From: Megalobrama amblycephala | Lineage: Eukaryota > Chordata > Actinopteri > Cypriniformes > Xenocyprididae | Assembly: GCF_018812025.1 (NCBI RefSeq) | Contig: NC_063054.1 | Coordinates: forward strand, 9,496,582 to 9,560,581 | Reading direction: 5' to 3' | DNA: 64,000 nt | In this document: positions 23,464 through 33,753 of the stretch, piece after piece | How positions within the stretch are numbered: position 1 is the stretch's first letter | Layout of the letters: the number at the start of each line of letters is the position of its first letter | Made by a program: the position numbers and the translations under genes | Notes under the pieces: generated by a model | Database searches by the model: none | The model's input: the letters and a program-made list of their open reading frames with translations, nothing else | What the model was told of the DNA's origin: nothing

Positions 23464-23714
23464 CTGAATTGAGACTAGGAATTACAAACATACGTATATA
23501 AATGTCCAACACAAATGAACATTAAACACTAACATAAACTAACAACATCTTTTCCTTAACTGAAAAACACATAAAATAACACTTTAATTCCTAAATTTAT
23601 CATCTTAATGCAGTCCCTTGCAAAGCATGCTGGGAACTATGGATCCACTGCCCAGTTAGTCAACATTAATTTGTGTTTCACGCAGCAATGTTAAGTTGAA
23701 TGAGCAAATACTAA
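23464..23714. other. No gene seen
   Basis: Short spacer between two transposons. It includes gcaaagcatgctgggaact, a motif often seen in fish repeats. Confidence 0.4.
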
Positions 23715-24693
23715 TTAAAGGTGCCCTCGAATGAAAAATTGAATTTATCTCGGCATAGTTAAATAACAAGAGTTCAGTACATGGAAATGACATACAGTGA
23801 GTCTCAAACTCCATTGTTTCCTCCTTCTTATATAAATCTCATTTGTTTAAAAGACCTCCAAAGAACAGGCGAATCTCAACATAACACCGACTGTTACGTA
23901 ACAGTCGGGGTGTACGCCCCCAATATTTGCATATGCCAGCCCACGTTCCCAACATTATCATTATGAAAGGCATTAGACAAGGGCAGAACGTCTGGATGTG
24001 CATAGCTGAATCAACAAACTAGGTAAGCAAGCAAGAACAACAGCAAAAAATGGCAGATGGAGCAATAATAACTGACATGATCCATGATATCATGATATTT
24101 TTAGTGATATTTGTAAATTGCCTTTCTAAATGTTTCGTTAGCATGTTGCTAATGTACTGTTAAATGTGGTTAAAGTTACCATCGTTTCTTACTGTATTTA
24201 CGGAGACAAGACTGTCGTTATTTTCATTTTTAAACACTTGCAGTCTGTATAATTCATAAACACAACTTCATTCTTTATAAATATCTCCAACAGTGTGTAA
24301 TGTTAGCTTTAGCAACGCAGCATAGCCTCAAACTCATTCAGAATCAATGTAAACAATATAACAGTATACAATACTCACATAATCCGACGCATGCATGCCG
24401 CATGCATGACGAACACTTTGTAAAGATCCATTTTGAGGGTTATATTAGCTGTGTAAACTTTGTTAAGGCACTGTTTAAGGCAAGCGCGAGCTCTGTGGGC
24501 GGAGAGCACGGGATTTAAAGGGGCCGCACAGCATAAATCGGCGCGTTTATAATGATGCCCCAAAATAGGCAGTTAAAAAAATTAATAAAAAAAAATCTAT
24601 GGGGTATTTTGAGCTGAAACTTCACAGACACATTCAGGGGACACCTTAGACTTATATTACATCTTTTAAAAACATAATCTAGGGCACCTTTAA
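23715..24693 (-). mobile_element. TTAAAGGTGCCC MITE, copy B (inverted)
   Basis: TTAAAGGTGCCCTCGAATG at the left and ctagggcacctttaa at the right. The conserved ggacaccttagacttatatt block lies at the right end, so the copy is inverted relative to A and C. It retains a tccgacgcatgcatgccgc segment homologous to the L2 insertion site of copy A, here uninterrupted. Length 979 bp. Confidence 0.85.
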
Positions 24694-26341
24694 GTGAAGC
24701 TGACAAAAGTAATTTTTAGTAGAAACAACTGTAGTTCATGTAGTTACATGAGTTTGAGTAATGTGAACAAGGATGGTTTGAGTGAATCTGCCTGTCTATC
24801 TGTGTATAAGTGTGTGTGTATAATTATGGAATTGAAAGTTAATTTAAATATTTAATATCATGCATTTTTAAAATAAATAGTTTATTCATTATCCTCTACG
24901 TTGGCAAGGATTGTGATTAATTGTGAATCGAGTCTCTATCTCTAGGACTATGCATTATGTAAACATTCTCTAACAATACATAGCTCTCTCGCCCATTCAC
25001 ACAAACCTTCATTTCTGCAAAAATGGGTCATTCAAAAGTCATGACATACATGATCACATTAAGGCGAGATATCTGTAAATTTTGAGATTTTGGGCTTTTT
25101 TGCTTTTCATAAAGCAAAAAAGAATCATACCTTTTTTTGCATCAACATTCAAAATTCATTTTCTTTCATCTAACTGCTGGCCTTGTATTCAAGGACATTT
25201 ATTTAATGAGAACACAGTCAGCAGTCGTGTCTCATCATGCTTTTGCCTCACACTATCTGCTGACTCAGAGTTTCATCTCCTCATTTACGGCTAAATTAAC
25301 AAATCTTTTGACTATAGGGGTAACAAGCAGTGTGTGTTTGAGATTCTGTCAGTCTAAATGATCGGTTTGGCTCAACTGTAGAAAGTTTGAAATGAGACGG
25401 CCACCCTCAGTCTATAGAATCATCAGCCGCTAATGTTCTGGTTCCTCATTATACAGACACAGATGGAGACACTTAATTTATGTTCCAACTGGTTTTCCAT
25501 GCAGAGCTGGAGATGTAGTATAAAGATTAGGATCAGCCAAAGCCCAGCTTTCACACTGTTTGCTCTCATAACACCTCCAAATGTGCACACGTACACTGCA
25601 AAAAAAAAAAAAAAAAATCATTAGAATTTATTTGAAGATAATTGGTCGAAAAAAAAAAGAAAGTATAATAAAGTATAAAACAAATCCACTGCTTATTAAT
25701 ATTTGAAAAAACTTTTGTCTGCCAAATCAAAGTCATGTGGTGCGAAGAAAGGAAAAGGGATATGATATCATAGAGAAGACCCCTGCAGACCTGCATGATT
25801 ATGTGTCAAGGTCAATACATATCTTAAAATATCAGCTAATTTGACCTTTTTATGACAAGGCAAGGTAAACCCAGGATAGTAAAATGCCATCTGTTGTGAC
25901 TATACCCAAAAGCCAAAGATGTTTGTGAATTAATAGTTAACAGGTAATAATAGTACATGCAATTTATATTTTCTTTGGAAAACATATTTAAAAACAAATT
26001 TTACTTAAATGCCTGTAGCAAATTAGTTCAAAAGGGAAACAAGAATAATTCATTATAATTTGTTATAATTAATTATATTTGGATCAGTTAATATAATTAG
26101 CTCAATTAATATTACAATCAATTAATCTGTTCGTCCAGCGAACACTTAGTATTGATCATCTACCAACTCTCAGAAAGGATATTTTGCGTGGCCACAAAAA
26201 AACAGAAAAAAAATTCTTGTTCATGTAGATGTGATTGCATCATTAAAGTGATGTTAATATGCAACTAGGGACCAGAATCAAAACTCACATGAATGTGCAC
26301 AAAAGTTTTATTTAACTAAATCACAAACACATAACTAATCT
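24694..26341. other. AT-rich stretch, no gene; A18 tract
   Basis: A cactgc(A)18 tract at 25594-25617 resembles the CACTGCAAAAA start of fish EnSpm-type elements, but no second end was found. Frames at 25082-25361 and others are not recognised. Confidence 0.45.
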
Positions 26342-26346
26342 AAACA

Positions 26347-26869
26347 TGTCAGGGTTGGAAGGAACGAGGACTCAAATGCAGGAAGAGAGGGCTTTTTATT
26401 AAATAAAAATAAAACAAAACAAGACAACAAAAACTACCCCATGGGGGAAAACAGACTTGACCTAGACTAGACTAGACTAGACTAGACTAGACTAGACTAG
26501 ACTAGACTTGACTTGACTTGACAAAGAGGGAACACACATGGGAAAATATGATGACCGAATATACAACAACGAACCAACACAGGACTGCAAACACAAGGAG
26601 AATAAGTAGGGAACAAACAAGGCAGGTAATGATGTGGAACAGGTGGGGCAAATTAACCAATGAACAGATAACAAGATGGGTGGGGTCCAGACAACAGACA
26701 GGTGAGCACATGGCACAAGGAAACACAAACCAGCTGGGTGCAATGAAACAGGATAATGAGTCCGGGAAGTGTGTTATGGGAAATTGAGTTCACGGGTGTG
26801 GTGAGGAACAGTCCGGGTTGGAGTGCCCTCTGGTGGCTAACTAGGGCACTCCAACTGGTGATCATGACA
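26347..26869 (-). mobile_element. Solo LTR-like element, 523 bp
   Basis: On the minus strand it begins TGTCATGATCACCAGTTGG and ends TTCCAACCCTGACA (TG...CA). A perfect 5-bp duplication AAACA flanks it (26342-26346, 26870-26874). A minus-strand AATAAA lies near 26395-26400, about 50 bp before the 3' end, as expected for the R region. A CTAGA microsatellite lies inside. No gag or pol sequence adjoins. The overlapping 74-89-codon frames are chance. Confidence 0.72.
26462..26521. repeat. (CTAGA)n-(CTTGA)n microsatellite within the LTR
   Basis: About nine CTAGA pentamers pass into three or four CTTGA pentamers. Confidence 0.93.
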
Positions 26870-27894
26870 AAACAAACACATAAACACAATCACACATACA
26901 TGCGTAAAATGGAAAGTGAAAGTGAATGAATCCGAATCAGAAACAGGAGAATAAAGCTATGGAAAAGAGTAACCATCTGAACAGAACCATCAGTTTTTTA
27001 TTTTAAAGCATTTTGTTTACAAGGGGTCTACAGCTTATACTATACCTCTGTTTGGTTAGGTAAATGTACGATACTTGCAGTGCCTTAGCCATTGAACGAT
27101 CATCCGGATACAGTCCAGGAGAAAGTCTTGATGGTTTGAAATTCAGTGATGTTGAAGTTGCAATCAATTTCTTCCACGCTGAATGAAGAAATGATGATGA
27201 ACTTGTGGTGTTAGCCTGACTCAGTCGTCGAGGAAGTTACAATAGTTGTAACTTGTGGCCTCTCCAGCTGTGCAACTGTGCAATAGAGGAAAGGTCCCGC
27301 GATCGGACTGGCTGTCTCCTGTCTTTTCAACCATGTGAAGGAAGAAAGAAAGCGGGAGGTCACCCAGACAGTGCGCTTTAACTCCTGAGGAAGATAACAC
27401 CTCTAGGGGGGTCAGTGAGCCAATGGTAACTTAAAATTTTGGAGGGAACGTTTACGACCCTTTATCTTTGAGTATGGTGTTTTGCATATATGACTGGACT
27501 GAGTATCGATGGAGAAACTATTAAAGATTCTTGCATAGATATCAACATATAGCATAAGTTAACATTCCGATAATTAAAACAGAAATTCATAGATACCAAA
27601 CATGGTACAGGTTAGGTTACATTAACTAGTGGTTCTGTCATAAAGCATGCATAAAACAGTATACAATACAAAAGACATTATACATAGTAATAATCATACA
27701 CACAATGTCCTGGAGATATGCGTGTTCATTCATAGAAGGTTTGCCTATGAATTAATGGAAAGGGGCCTGTTCTATCATTTTGGGGGTTATGACAGACATC
27801 CTGGAAGCTTGTTTTGTGGTTGGCTGAGGGGGTTTTCTGTATTATTCATATAATATAATGCATAATTGTGTATCTGATTGGTCCGGCCGTTACA
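26870..27894 (-). other. Possible LTR-like sequence; no gene seen
   Basis: On the minus strand the right edge begins TGTAACGGCCGGACCAATCA, reminiscent of an endogenous retroviral LTR start. No matching CA end, TSD or adjacent internal region could be fixed. The 68-codon frame at 27647-27853 is not recognised. Treat as unassigned. Confidence 0.25.
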
Positions 27895-28120
27895 TTCTCT
27901 TTAAAAATACCTTAAAAACAAAAACATTTTTGTCAGATGTGTACACTCACATGTATTCAAGGCAACATGTTCTCTAACCAATACGCCTATATAGGTCGTT
28001 TGTCACCTCCCTGAAATACGACCCATAGGAGCGTTTACTAAAGTTGTGCCCCTATCGACAACATGACACTTTCATTTTAATGCATTGTTCTCTTTTATCT
28101 GCATCATATTTCGGGTTTCG

Positions 28121-28206
28121 TGTAGCTCAATTGGTAGAGCATTGCTATATATAACAATATGCGATCATGTGATCATGCGATCGTAGGTTCGATCCCAGAG
28201 AACGCA
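28121..28206 (+). mobile_element. tRNA-derived SINE head
   Basis: Box A-like TAGCTCAATTGG (28123-28134) and box B-like GGTTCGATCCC (28186-28196) have near-tRNA spacing. The segment between is a palindromic gcgatcatgtgatcatgcga, not an anticodon arm. The flanks have no acceptor stem, so this is a polymerase III promoter relic of a SINE, not a tRNA gene. A downstream taggtttaggggtgggg segment is typical of cyprinid repeats. Confidence 0.6.
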
Positions 28207-28618
28207 TGTGCTCATAAAGTGTATATGCACTATAAATCACTAAGGGTAGGTTTAGGGGTGGGGTGGTGTAGTCGTTAATAAAAAAATGAGTTTTGCTAAA
28301 TGGAAATAGGAGAAATGGTGTAAAAAGTCCACACATTGCATTTAAATGAACACGCATTTTGATTGGTAACGGCAGTCATACGTCATTTCATGATGACAGA
28401 CGTAACACGACACTGTCATTATTTTTACGGCAGCTAGAGGGCACATGCTTTTAAAATGTAAATATAAGTCGTAATAAGCTGCTTGAAAAACGACAGTCTC
28501 ATTCAAGGTGTAACAACGTTATTATTTTTATTTACTGGTTATACCAAATGACATTTTAAGAGTCGTTAAATTGAAAGAAATTTGTAAAAAAAAAAAAAAA
28601 ATTATTTTAATTGAAGAA
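28207..28618. other. SINE body or unclassified repeat; no gene
   Basis: Contains gggtaggtttaggggtggg and cagctagagggcacatgct, both repeat-like. No terminus was fixed. An A16 run lies at about 28587-28602. Confidence 0.4.
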
Positions 28619-29127
28619 GTGTCTCCATCCACATCCATCCATCATAAACATATTCCACACGGCTTCGGAGGGTTAATAAAGACCTTCTGAATTTGTGTAA
28701 AAAAATATCCATATTTAACAAGTTATGAAGTACGGACTGCCTTCCGTATTCTTCAAAAAGCTGTACGTCCTACACCTTCCCTATTCAACTTATGGAACTG
28801 ACGTTGCGGCAGTTGTTTTTTCCGTAATACAGAAGGCGGTCTGGCAGAAGCTACATATTTTACTTCATAACTTGTTAAATATCGATTTTTTTCATCACTT
28901 CGCTTCAGAAGGCCTTTATTAACCCTCCGGAGCTGTGTGGAATATGTTTATGATGGATGGAGACACTCATACTCGTTTGGTAACGTATACTGCCATCATA
29001 AAACTCGGATGCGTCATTAATATTTCTCCGATTGTCTTCATCGGAAAGAAGTCATATACACCTAGGATGGCTTGAGGGTGAGTAAAGCTTGGGGTAATTT
29101 GTATTTGAAAGTGAACTAATCCTTTAA
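28619..29127. mobile_element. AAAGGATTAG MITE, rearranged copy
   Basis: The right end tttgaaagtgaactaatcc runs to TTAA (29124-29127). An inner inverted repeat pairs gtgtctccatccacatccat (28619) with atggatggagacac (about 28970). The centre ccttccctattcaacttatgg matches 51.4 kb. The left terminal repeat is missing. T2/Kolobok-like by its end. Confidence 0.65.
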
Positions 29128-30455
29128 ATAAGAATTCTTAAACATTTGTATGTCTGTAAAGTTGCTGAAATGTAAATAAGCTACTTTTTAGATGCTGTCA
29201 ATATCTTACGCTTCAGTGTCTATGCAAACGTAAATAATTGTATGTAGGGTAGAACCACACTTTATGTACAAATACAAATTCTCATGAGATCACATTAGCT
29301 TCTCAAGTAAATCTAGTTTCAAGAATGTTTAACTGACAAGAAGACAAAAATACTGATTAAGAGAATGATTTTATGCCATGTGCATTGCTTGATTACTTCC
29401 TGCTTAATCTAAATCAGCATGTGTACACCCATGGATATTATAATTGTATTGTACTCCTGGTGTAAATTCTGCTGATTCCCAGCAGAAATAAATGAGGCCT
29501 CCGGTAGGACGTTTAATACTCTTAACAGAGCAGCAGCACTGTTGGACAGGCCTGATACTGCGGTACTGAAGAGCCCACGGCCAGGACCTCCATGCTGATG
29601 CAGAATGTTAATTAAGAGAGTAGGAGGATGGATCACGCTGGCTAATTAGAGCGAGTAGATGCAGAGAGAGAGAGAGAGTAGCGCAGAAGAGTGTCCTTTA
29701 CTGAAGGGTGTAAGTCTGGGGAGTAATTAGGATAGTAACACCCATGCAACAGATCAGAGAGGGAGAGAAAGAAATACAAAGCATACCACCATCCACTCTT
29801 GGTGTCCTGCCACCATTTAAACAATATCTGCACCGCCTCATCCTCTATTGCAAATGTCATTAGGCAAATTAGAAATATCAATAGTAATACGCCACAGGGT
29901 TTAAGCAGAACTTCCTTATGGAGGGAGGCCACCTCGGGCCAGGCCTGGCTGCCCACATATATGGCTTATTAATTGCATATTGATTGGCTGGATTCCACAG
30001 CATAGGAATCTACTAATGCATGATGACGCCTGCAAATGGTCCACTTGCTGCTCTGTGGCATTTGATGGTAAGAGAGAAGCTTTAGCAGGCACTTTGAGCT
30101 GGTATTGATGATTGAGTTAGACATATTAATATATCTAGATTATAGGGGGTCATATATAATGGCCTTGTAAGGGTAAAGAGCACATTCCCAGTGTTGTCTG
30201 ATGGATGTCTTTATATGATGTGAACTTTAACCTCTGTTTACCCTTCATGGATGTGTTCAGTTGTAGGTTTCTTTGTGTCTTTTGTCTGTACATTACACTG
30301 ACCGTATGATGCACATTGCATACAAAATTAGAAAGTGCTGGATGAAATTGCCAGTTCCAATATGACAATATGATTTTATGCAGTATGCATACATTTTTTT
30401 AAACTAAAAAAAGTGAATTTGTGAAAACAGTGACATCATGCGCGTGCATATTATG
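29128..30455. other. Unique stretch with homeobox-type AT motifs
   Basis: Repeat-poor, with TTAATTA/TAATTAG-type motifs at about 29608, 29641 and 29725 and attaattgcatattgattgg at about 29969. Frames of 70-104 codons lack recognisable domains. This could be regulatory DNA; only alignment with other fish would tell. Confidence 0.4.
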
Positions 30456-30459
30456 TGTT

Positions 30460-31105
30460 TAGTTCATAGACTGTAAAAAAAGATGGACGATGCACCTTTA
30501 CTCTCTTCCATTGTAGAAAAGTGAAGCCGCCAATGTCCCAATATGGCTCTGACAACTTGCGTTCATTTAGGACCCGAGTCTGTGCAGTAGTGAGCACGAA
30601 GTGGAGCCGTGGTATCAAGGCCCCGCCCACACTCCCGCAGAATCAGTTAGTACACTTTACTGCAGAACAACTCATTATGTCAGTGTGAAATAAACAGCTA
30701 TTGAAATATATAGAATATTATAGAAATAAAGTTAAAGCTCCAATCCCCTCCCTAAAATCCCGAAAAAAATTTGGTGCCTCAGTCACTACTTCACTCAGAG
30801 AAGCTGTCAGTCTCAGCTGTCAATCATGACATCACTCTCCTGTTTTTATAGCATCAGAATAGCTAACTAAAACCAAACTTATTAAAAACGAACACTGAAA
30901 CTTGCATCAGCGTGATAAAAACTACCTAAAATAACAGAAAACATCTTTGGAAAAAAATTATTTGATGTGTATTTTGATTGTTTAGTTTGTCTCATGTCCC
31001 ATAAGATTACATGAAGAGGGTGGGGTTTATGGCCTATACTGGGACCAGCCACTTGGGGTCAATCAAAAAGTTTTGGCTTCACTTTTTTACTACTTGTGTG
31101 GCACA
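30460..31105. mobile_element. Dispersed teleost repeat (class unassigned)
   Basis: It begins with catagactgtaaaaaaagat, then ggacgatgcacc. It includes agtggagccgtggtatcaag, gcctcagtcactacttcact and tggggtcaatcaaaaagtt near its end. I recognise the whole block as an abundant fish repeat but cannot name its superfamily. No termini with TSD were fixed. Confidence 0.55.
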
Positions 31106-31220
31106 CTTGGGCTGTGTTCCACTCCACTTTTAGACACGCACTTGTGATCTTACCAAAGCACTTCCCCTCGGGAGAATCCCTGCCGCCATTTTCAAGTGCG
31201 TTACACTTCATGGAGTGGAC

Positions 31221-32322
31221 CAGAGATGTTCACGAGTCTTTTATCTGGAGTCCGAGTCAAGTCTGAAGTCTTTATCACTGGAGTCTGAGTCAAGTCTGGA
31301 GTCTTTTGTGACGAGTCATTAAAAAAAAAAATGCTCATAATCAATTCATATATTTTATCCTAGTTGTATTATATAGACCTATATAGTCCTATGATGTAAG
31401 GGATAATGTACATCCACTTTGTTACTTTATAATCCATTACAATGTACAAAACAGTCGTCCTGGCAACACGAGTAGACATTTTCAATAAAGTCGCTAAGTG
31501 GACACAAGATGGCGCCAGTGAGTCACGGTTTGTTATACAGCAGTTTGTTACACAGCTTAGTTGTTAGTGACGACAGTCATTATCATAAAATATCAAACTT
31601 CGGAATGTTTAAGAATGTCAATTGAAAACTCTACACATACTGATTGTGATATGTTAAAATATGAGCTTTAAGTAATAAATGGATTAACATCTCTTTCTAT
31701 CTCTCTCTCTTATGGACACACATTAAGAAATAGAAAAGCTGCAAATAATACGAAGATTGATAAAACGTAGTGCTAGGATTAAAGTCTAGATTTTTTTCTG
31801 TTCATATTTTAACAGGCTGACAATTCAAAAGAGCCATGCAGCTACACCACAGTATAATAAGCTAGTTGTGTGAGTTAATGTGACTAACCTTTGTGGATGC
31901 GATGTCTCATAAAATTTGATGATGTTGTTCCGGTGTCTTTAATTGTTTTCCCACATTCTGTGCGTCTAGCTGATCTGACGTGATAATAAACCCAAACGAA
32001 AGAACCTATGGCACGGTTGCTCCCGTCATGTTTCACGGGACTCTTATTATGACATTTCGGACATACATAATCAAATTCTATGACAAGAGTCCAATCTACC
32101 ACGACACGTAAGGAAAATATGTGACGCAGATATTATAAAACCATTTAAACACAACACAAATTCTTTATTTATTATATCAGTAGTTAAGGGTAAAAGACTT
32201 GAGTTGTTTTAAAGATATTCCGAGTCTTTTGTGCCGAGTCGAGTCAAGTCTGGAGTCATTTAAGGTCGAGTCCGATTCCGAGTCTGAAGTCTGTTAAAAT
32301 GAGACTCGAGTGCCCATCTCTG
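31221..32322 (-). mobile_element. hAT element with BED-finger exon
   Basis: Perfect 8-bp inverted termini CAGAGATG...CATCTCTG lie between perfect 8-bp duplications GAGTGGAC (31213-31220, 32323-32330). Subterminal gagtcaagtctggagtctt repeats appear at both ends in opposite orientation, typical of hAT transposase-binding repeats. At 1,102 bp it is shorter than an autonomous hAT (2.5-5 kb). It keeps only the first coding exon. Confidence 0.88.
31884..32102 (-). pseudogene. hAT transposase N-terminal BED zinc finger, partial
   Basis: The 72-codon frame has S-F-V-W-V-Y-Y-H, then E-C-G-K-T-I, then S-S-N-F-M-R-H-R-I-H-K-G, the aromatic/Cys/His layout of a BED finger. The first Cys of the expected C-x2-C reads Arg (R-R-T-E-C). 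After H-K-G the DNA reads AAAG|GTTAGT, a good splice donor, so this is probably exon 1 of a transposase whose remaining exons are deleted. Membership follows from BED-finger and hAT knowledge. Confidence 0.6.
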
Positions 32323-32625
32323 GAGTGGACGAGGGAATTTTATACGGACAGACCCTCGCTCCTTGAGTTTGACCGAGGGAGCGAGTCTACTTCATATGTA
32401 CACTTCAGGCAGCTCCATAAACCACAGTGCATCACGATTGTGATGTCACCACACATATCGCATTTAATTTACCCCAGCACAAACAACTCTGACATATTAA
32501 TTTTTTTTTTTTAAATATTTAAAACAATCCATGCAACGTAAGCAATGACGTACATCTGAGTCAACGAGACTGAGGGAAGTTAGCGAGGGAAGGGCATGAA
32601 AATATGAACTGGAATGCAGCCTTGG

Positions 32626-33199
32626 TTTAGTCTGTAGGTGTGTAGTGTTTCTTTACAAACTGACATCGCCAACTACTGGCCTGGTATGCATAATACTGCG
32701 TTTTTAGTCGTTTTTTGCAGATCTTTGTGAACGGAGAAGATTTTGACTGTGTTTTTTTGTGTACAGACAACAATGTTAAGGAAAAACTTTACTATTTTTG
32801 GTACTTTGTTGTCATGTAAACATACCCCTAGACAAGACCCCTCAAGTCCCAGATCCAGACTAAGACTTGTCAGTTCATGAACAAGGCTAAGCATTTTAGT
32901 GAACTCAATAACAGCATTCATTTCAAAACCCTCAATATTTATTTTTGATATTCTTCTTTTTCCAAAAACAGAAATTCCACAAATCAGGAAAATTATCCAT
33001 TTACATGGACAAAGAAGAAAAAAAAAACTTATTAAACACAGTGAACTTTAATCTAAAGTTCCCAAAACCCAGATTAAGACATGAGGACAACCAGAGCAAC
33101 AAATGTTTTCCTGGTATTATAGTTTTGATTTGAAATCTGTTAATATTTTTAAAATCGATTACTGTGTCCTCAATATTACTTTCTACTTTCTACAGTACC
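32626..33199. other. No gene seen
   Basis: Frames of 62-82 codons (32673-32921 minus, 32945-33133 plus) have no domain. No repeat ends. Confidence 0.5.
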
Positions 33200-33753
33200 T
33201 TAAAGGTGATAAAGAGGATCTTTCCGTCGACTGAGAAACCAAAGACTGTTAGTGAGTTTTTGAAATGAGCACATGCGTAAGAACAACCCCCCTCCTTCAC
33301 AGCTCAATTCGAGTGAACGCCTCCCAAAACTTGTGCAGGAGTATTGAAACACCAGTGTTTACCACCGGCATTCGCTGTGTCGTGTTAGTGGATTCATTAT
33401 GTCGGACTCACCGCAGGTAACTCGTAATCTGCAGTTGTTACTCCTGTCTCCTGACAAAAACATTGCATGCGGCGCCTGTGGAGTGTGGAAAGTTACTGGA
33501 GAGCGCAGCCGCGCTCGTCTCTCACAAGGAACGTCACGGCAGTGATTGACAAGCCAGAGGGCCAATCGTTTACGCGATGATCGCGTAAACGATTGGCTGA
33601 TGTTTTTAAGGCCCTACCTCGTGCACAGATGATGTATATTAATATTATTCCTTTCAGTGCACCTAATAAATAGTCTTTTATCAGTTAGTAAAGACAGTTT
33701 CAAGTAATATTGCAAAAATGTATAAAACAAAACATCCTCTTTAGCACCTTTAA
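33200..33753. mobile_element. TTAAAGGTGATAAAGAGGAT MITE (T2/Kolobok-like), 554 bp
   Basis: TTAAAGGTGATAAAGAGGAT at the left mirrors atcctctttagcacctttaa at the right, flush with TTAA on both sides. Internal gcgcctgtggagtgtggaaa and a GC-rich hairpin at 33561-33597. No coding capacity. Confidence 0.82.
33561..33597. repeat. Perfect 37-bp hairpin, 18-bp arms
   Basis: The arm GCCAATCGTTTACGCGAT is followed by one G and its exact reverse complement. Both arms hold CpG and CCAAT motifs. Confidence 0.95.

Larger units (their letters stand above)
31110..32625. mobile_element. Element with GGCTGTGTTCCA ends, split by a hAT
   Basis: The left end gggctgtgttccactcc (about 31111) mirrors tggaatgcagcc near 32611-32622 (GGCTGCATTCCA on the minus strand). 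TTG flanks both ends, a possible 3-bp duplication. Its body (cacttcccctcgg and accctcgctccttgag) is cut by the hAT at 31221-32322. No coding is seen outside the hAT. Confidence 0.55.

Noticed and set aside
24375..24706. 62-63-codon minus-strand frames
   Set aside because: Part of the TTAAAGGTGCCC MITE; similar short frames occur in its sister copies as a consequence of homology.
26502..26889. Overlapping 74-89-codon frames on both strands
   Set aside because: They lie within a solo LTR and have no protein similarity that I recognise.
26226..27894. Larger LTR or retroviral element around the solo LTR
   Set aside because: Only one LTR-like edge (TGTAACGGCC on the minus strand) could be proposed; no matching end, TSD or coding region.
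28121..28206. tRNA gene
   Set aside because: Box A and B are present but there is no paired acceptor stem or anticodon arm; it is a SINE head.
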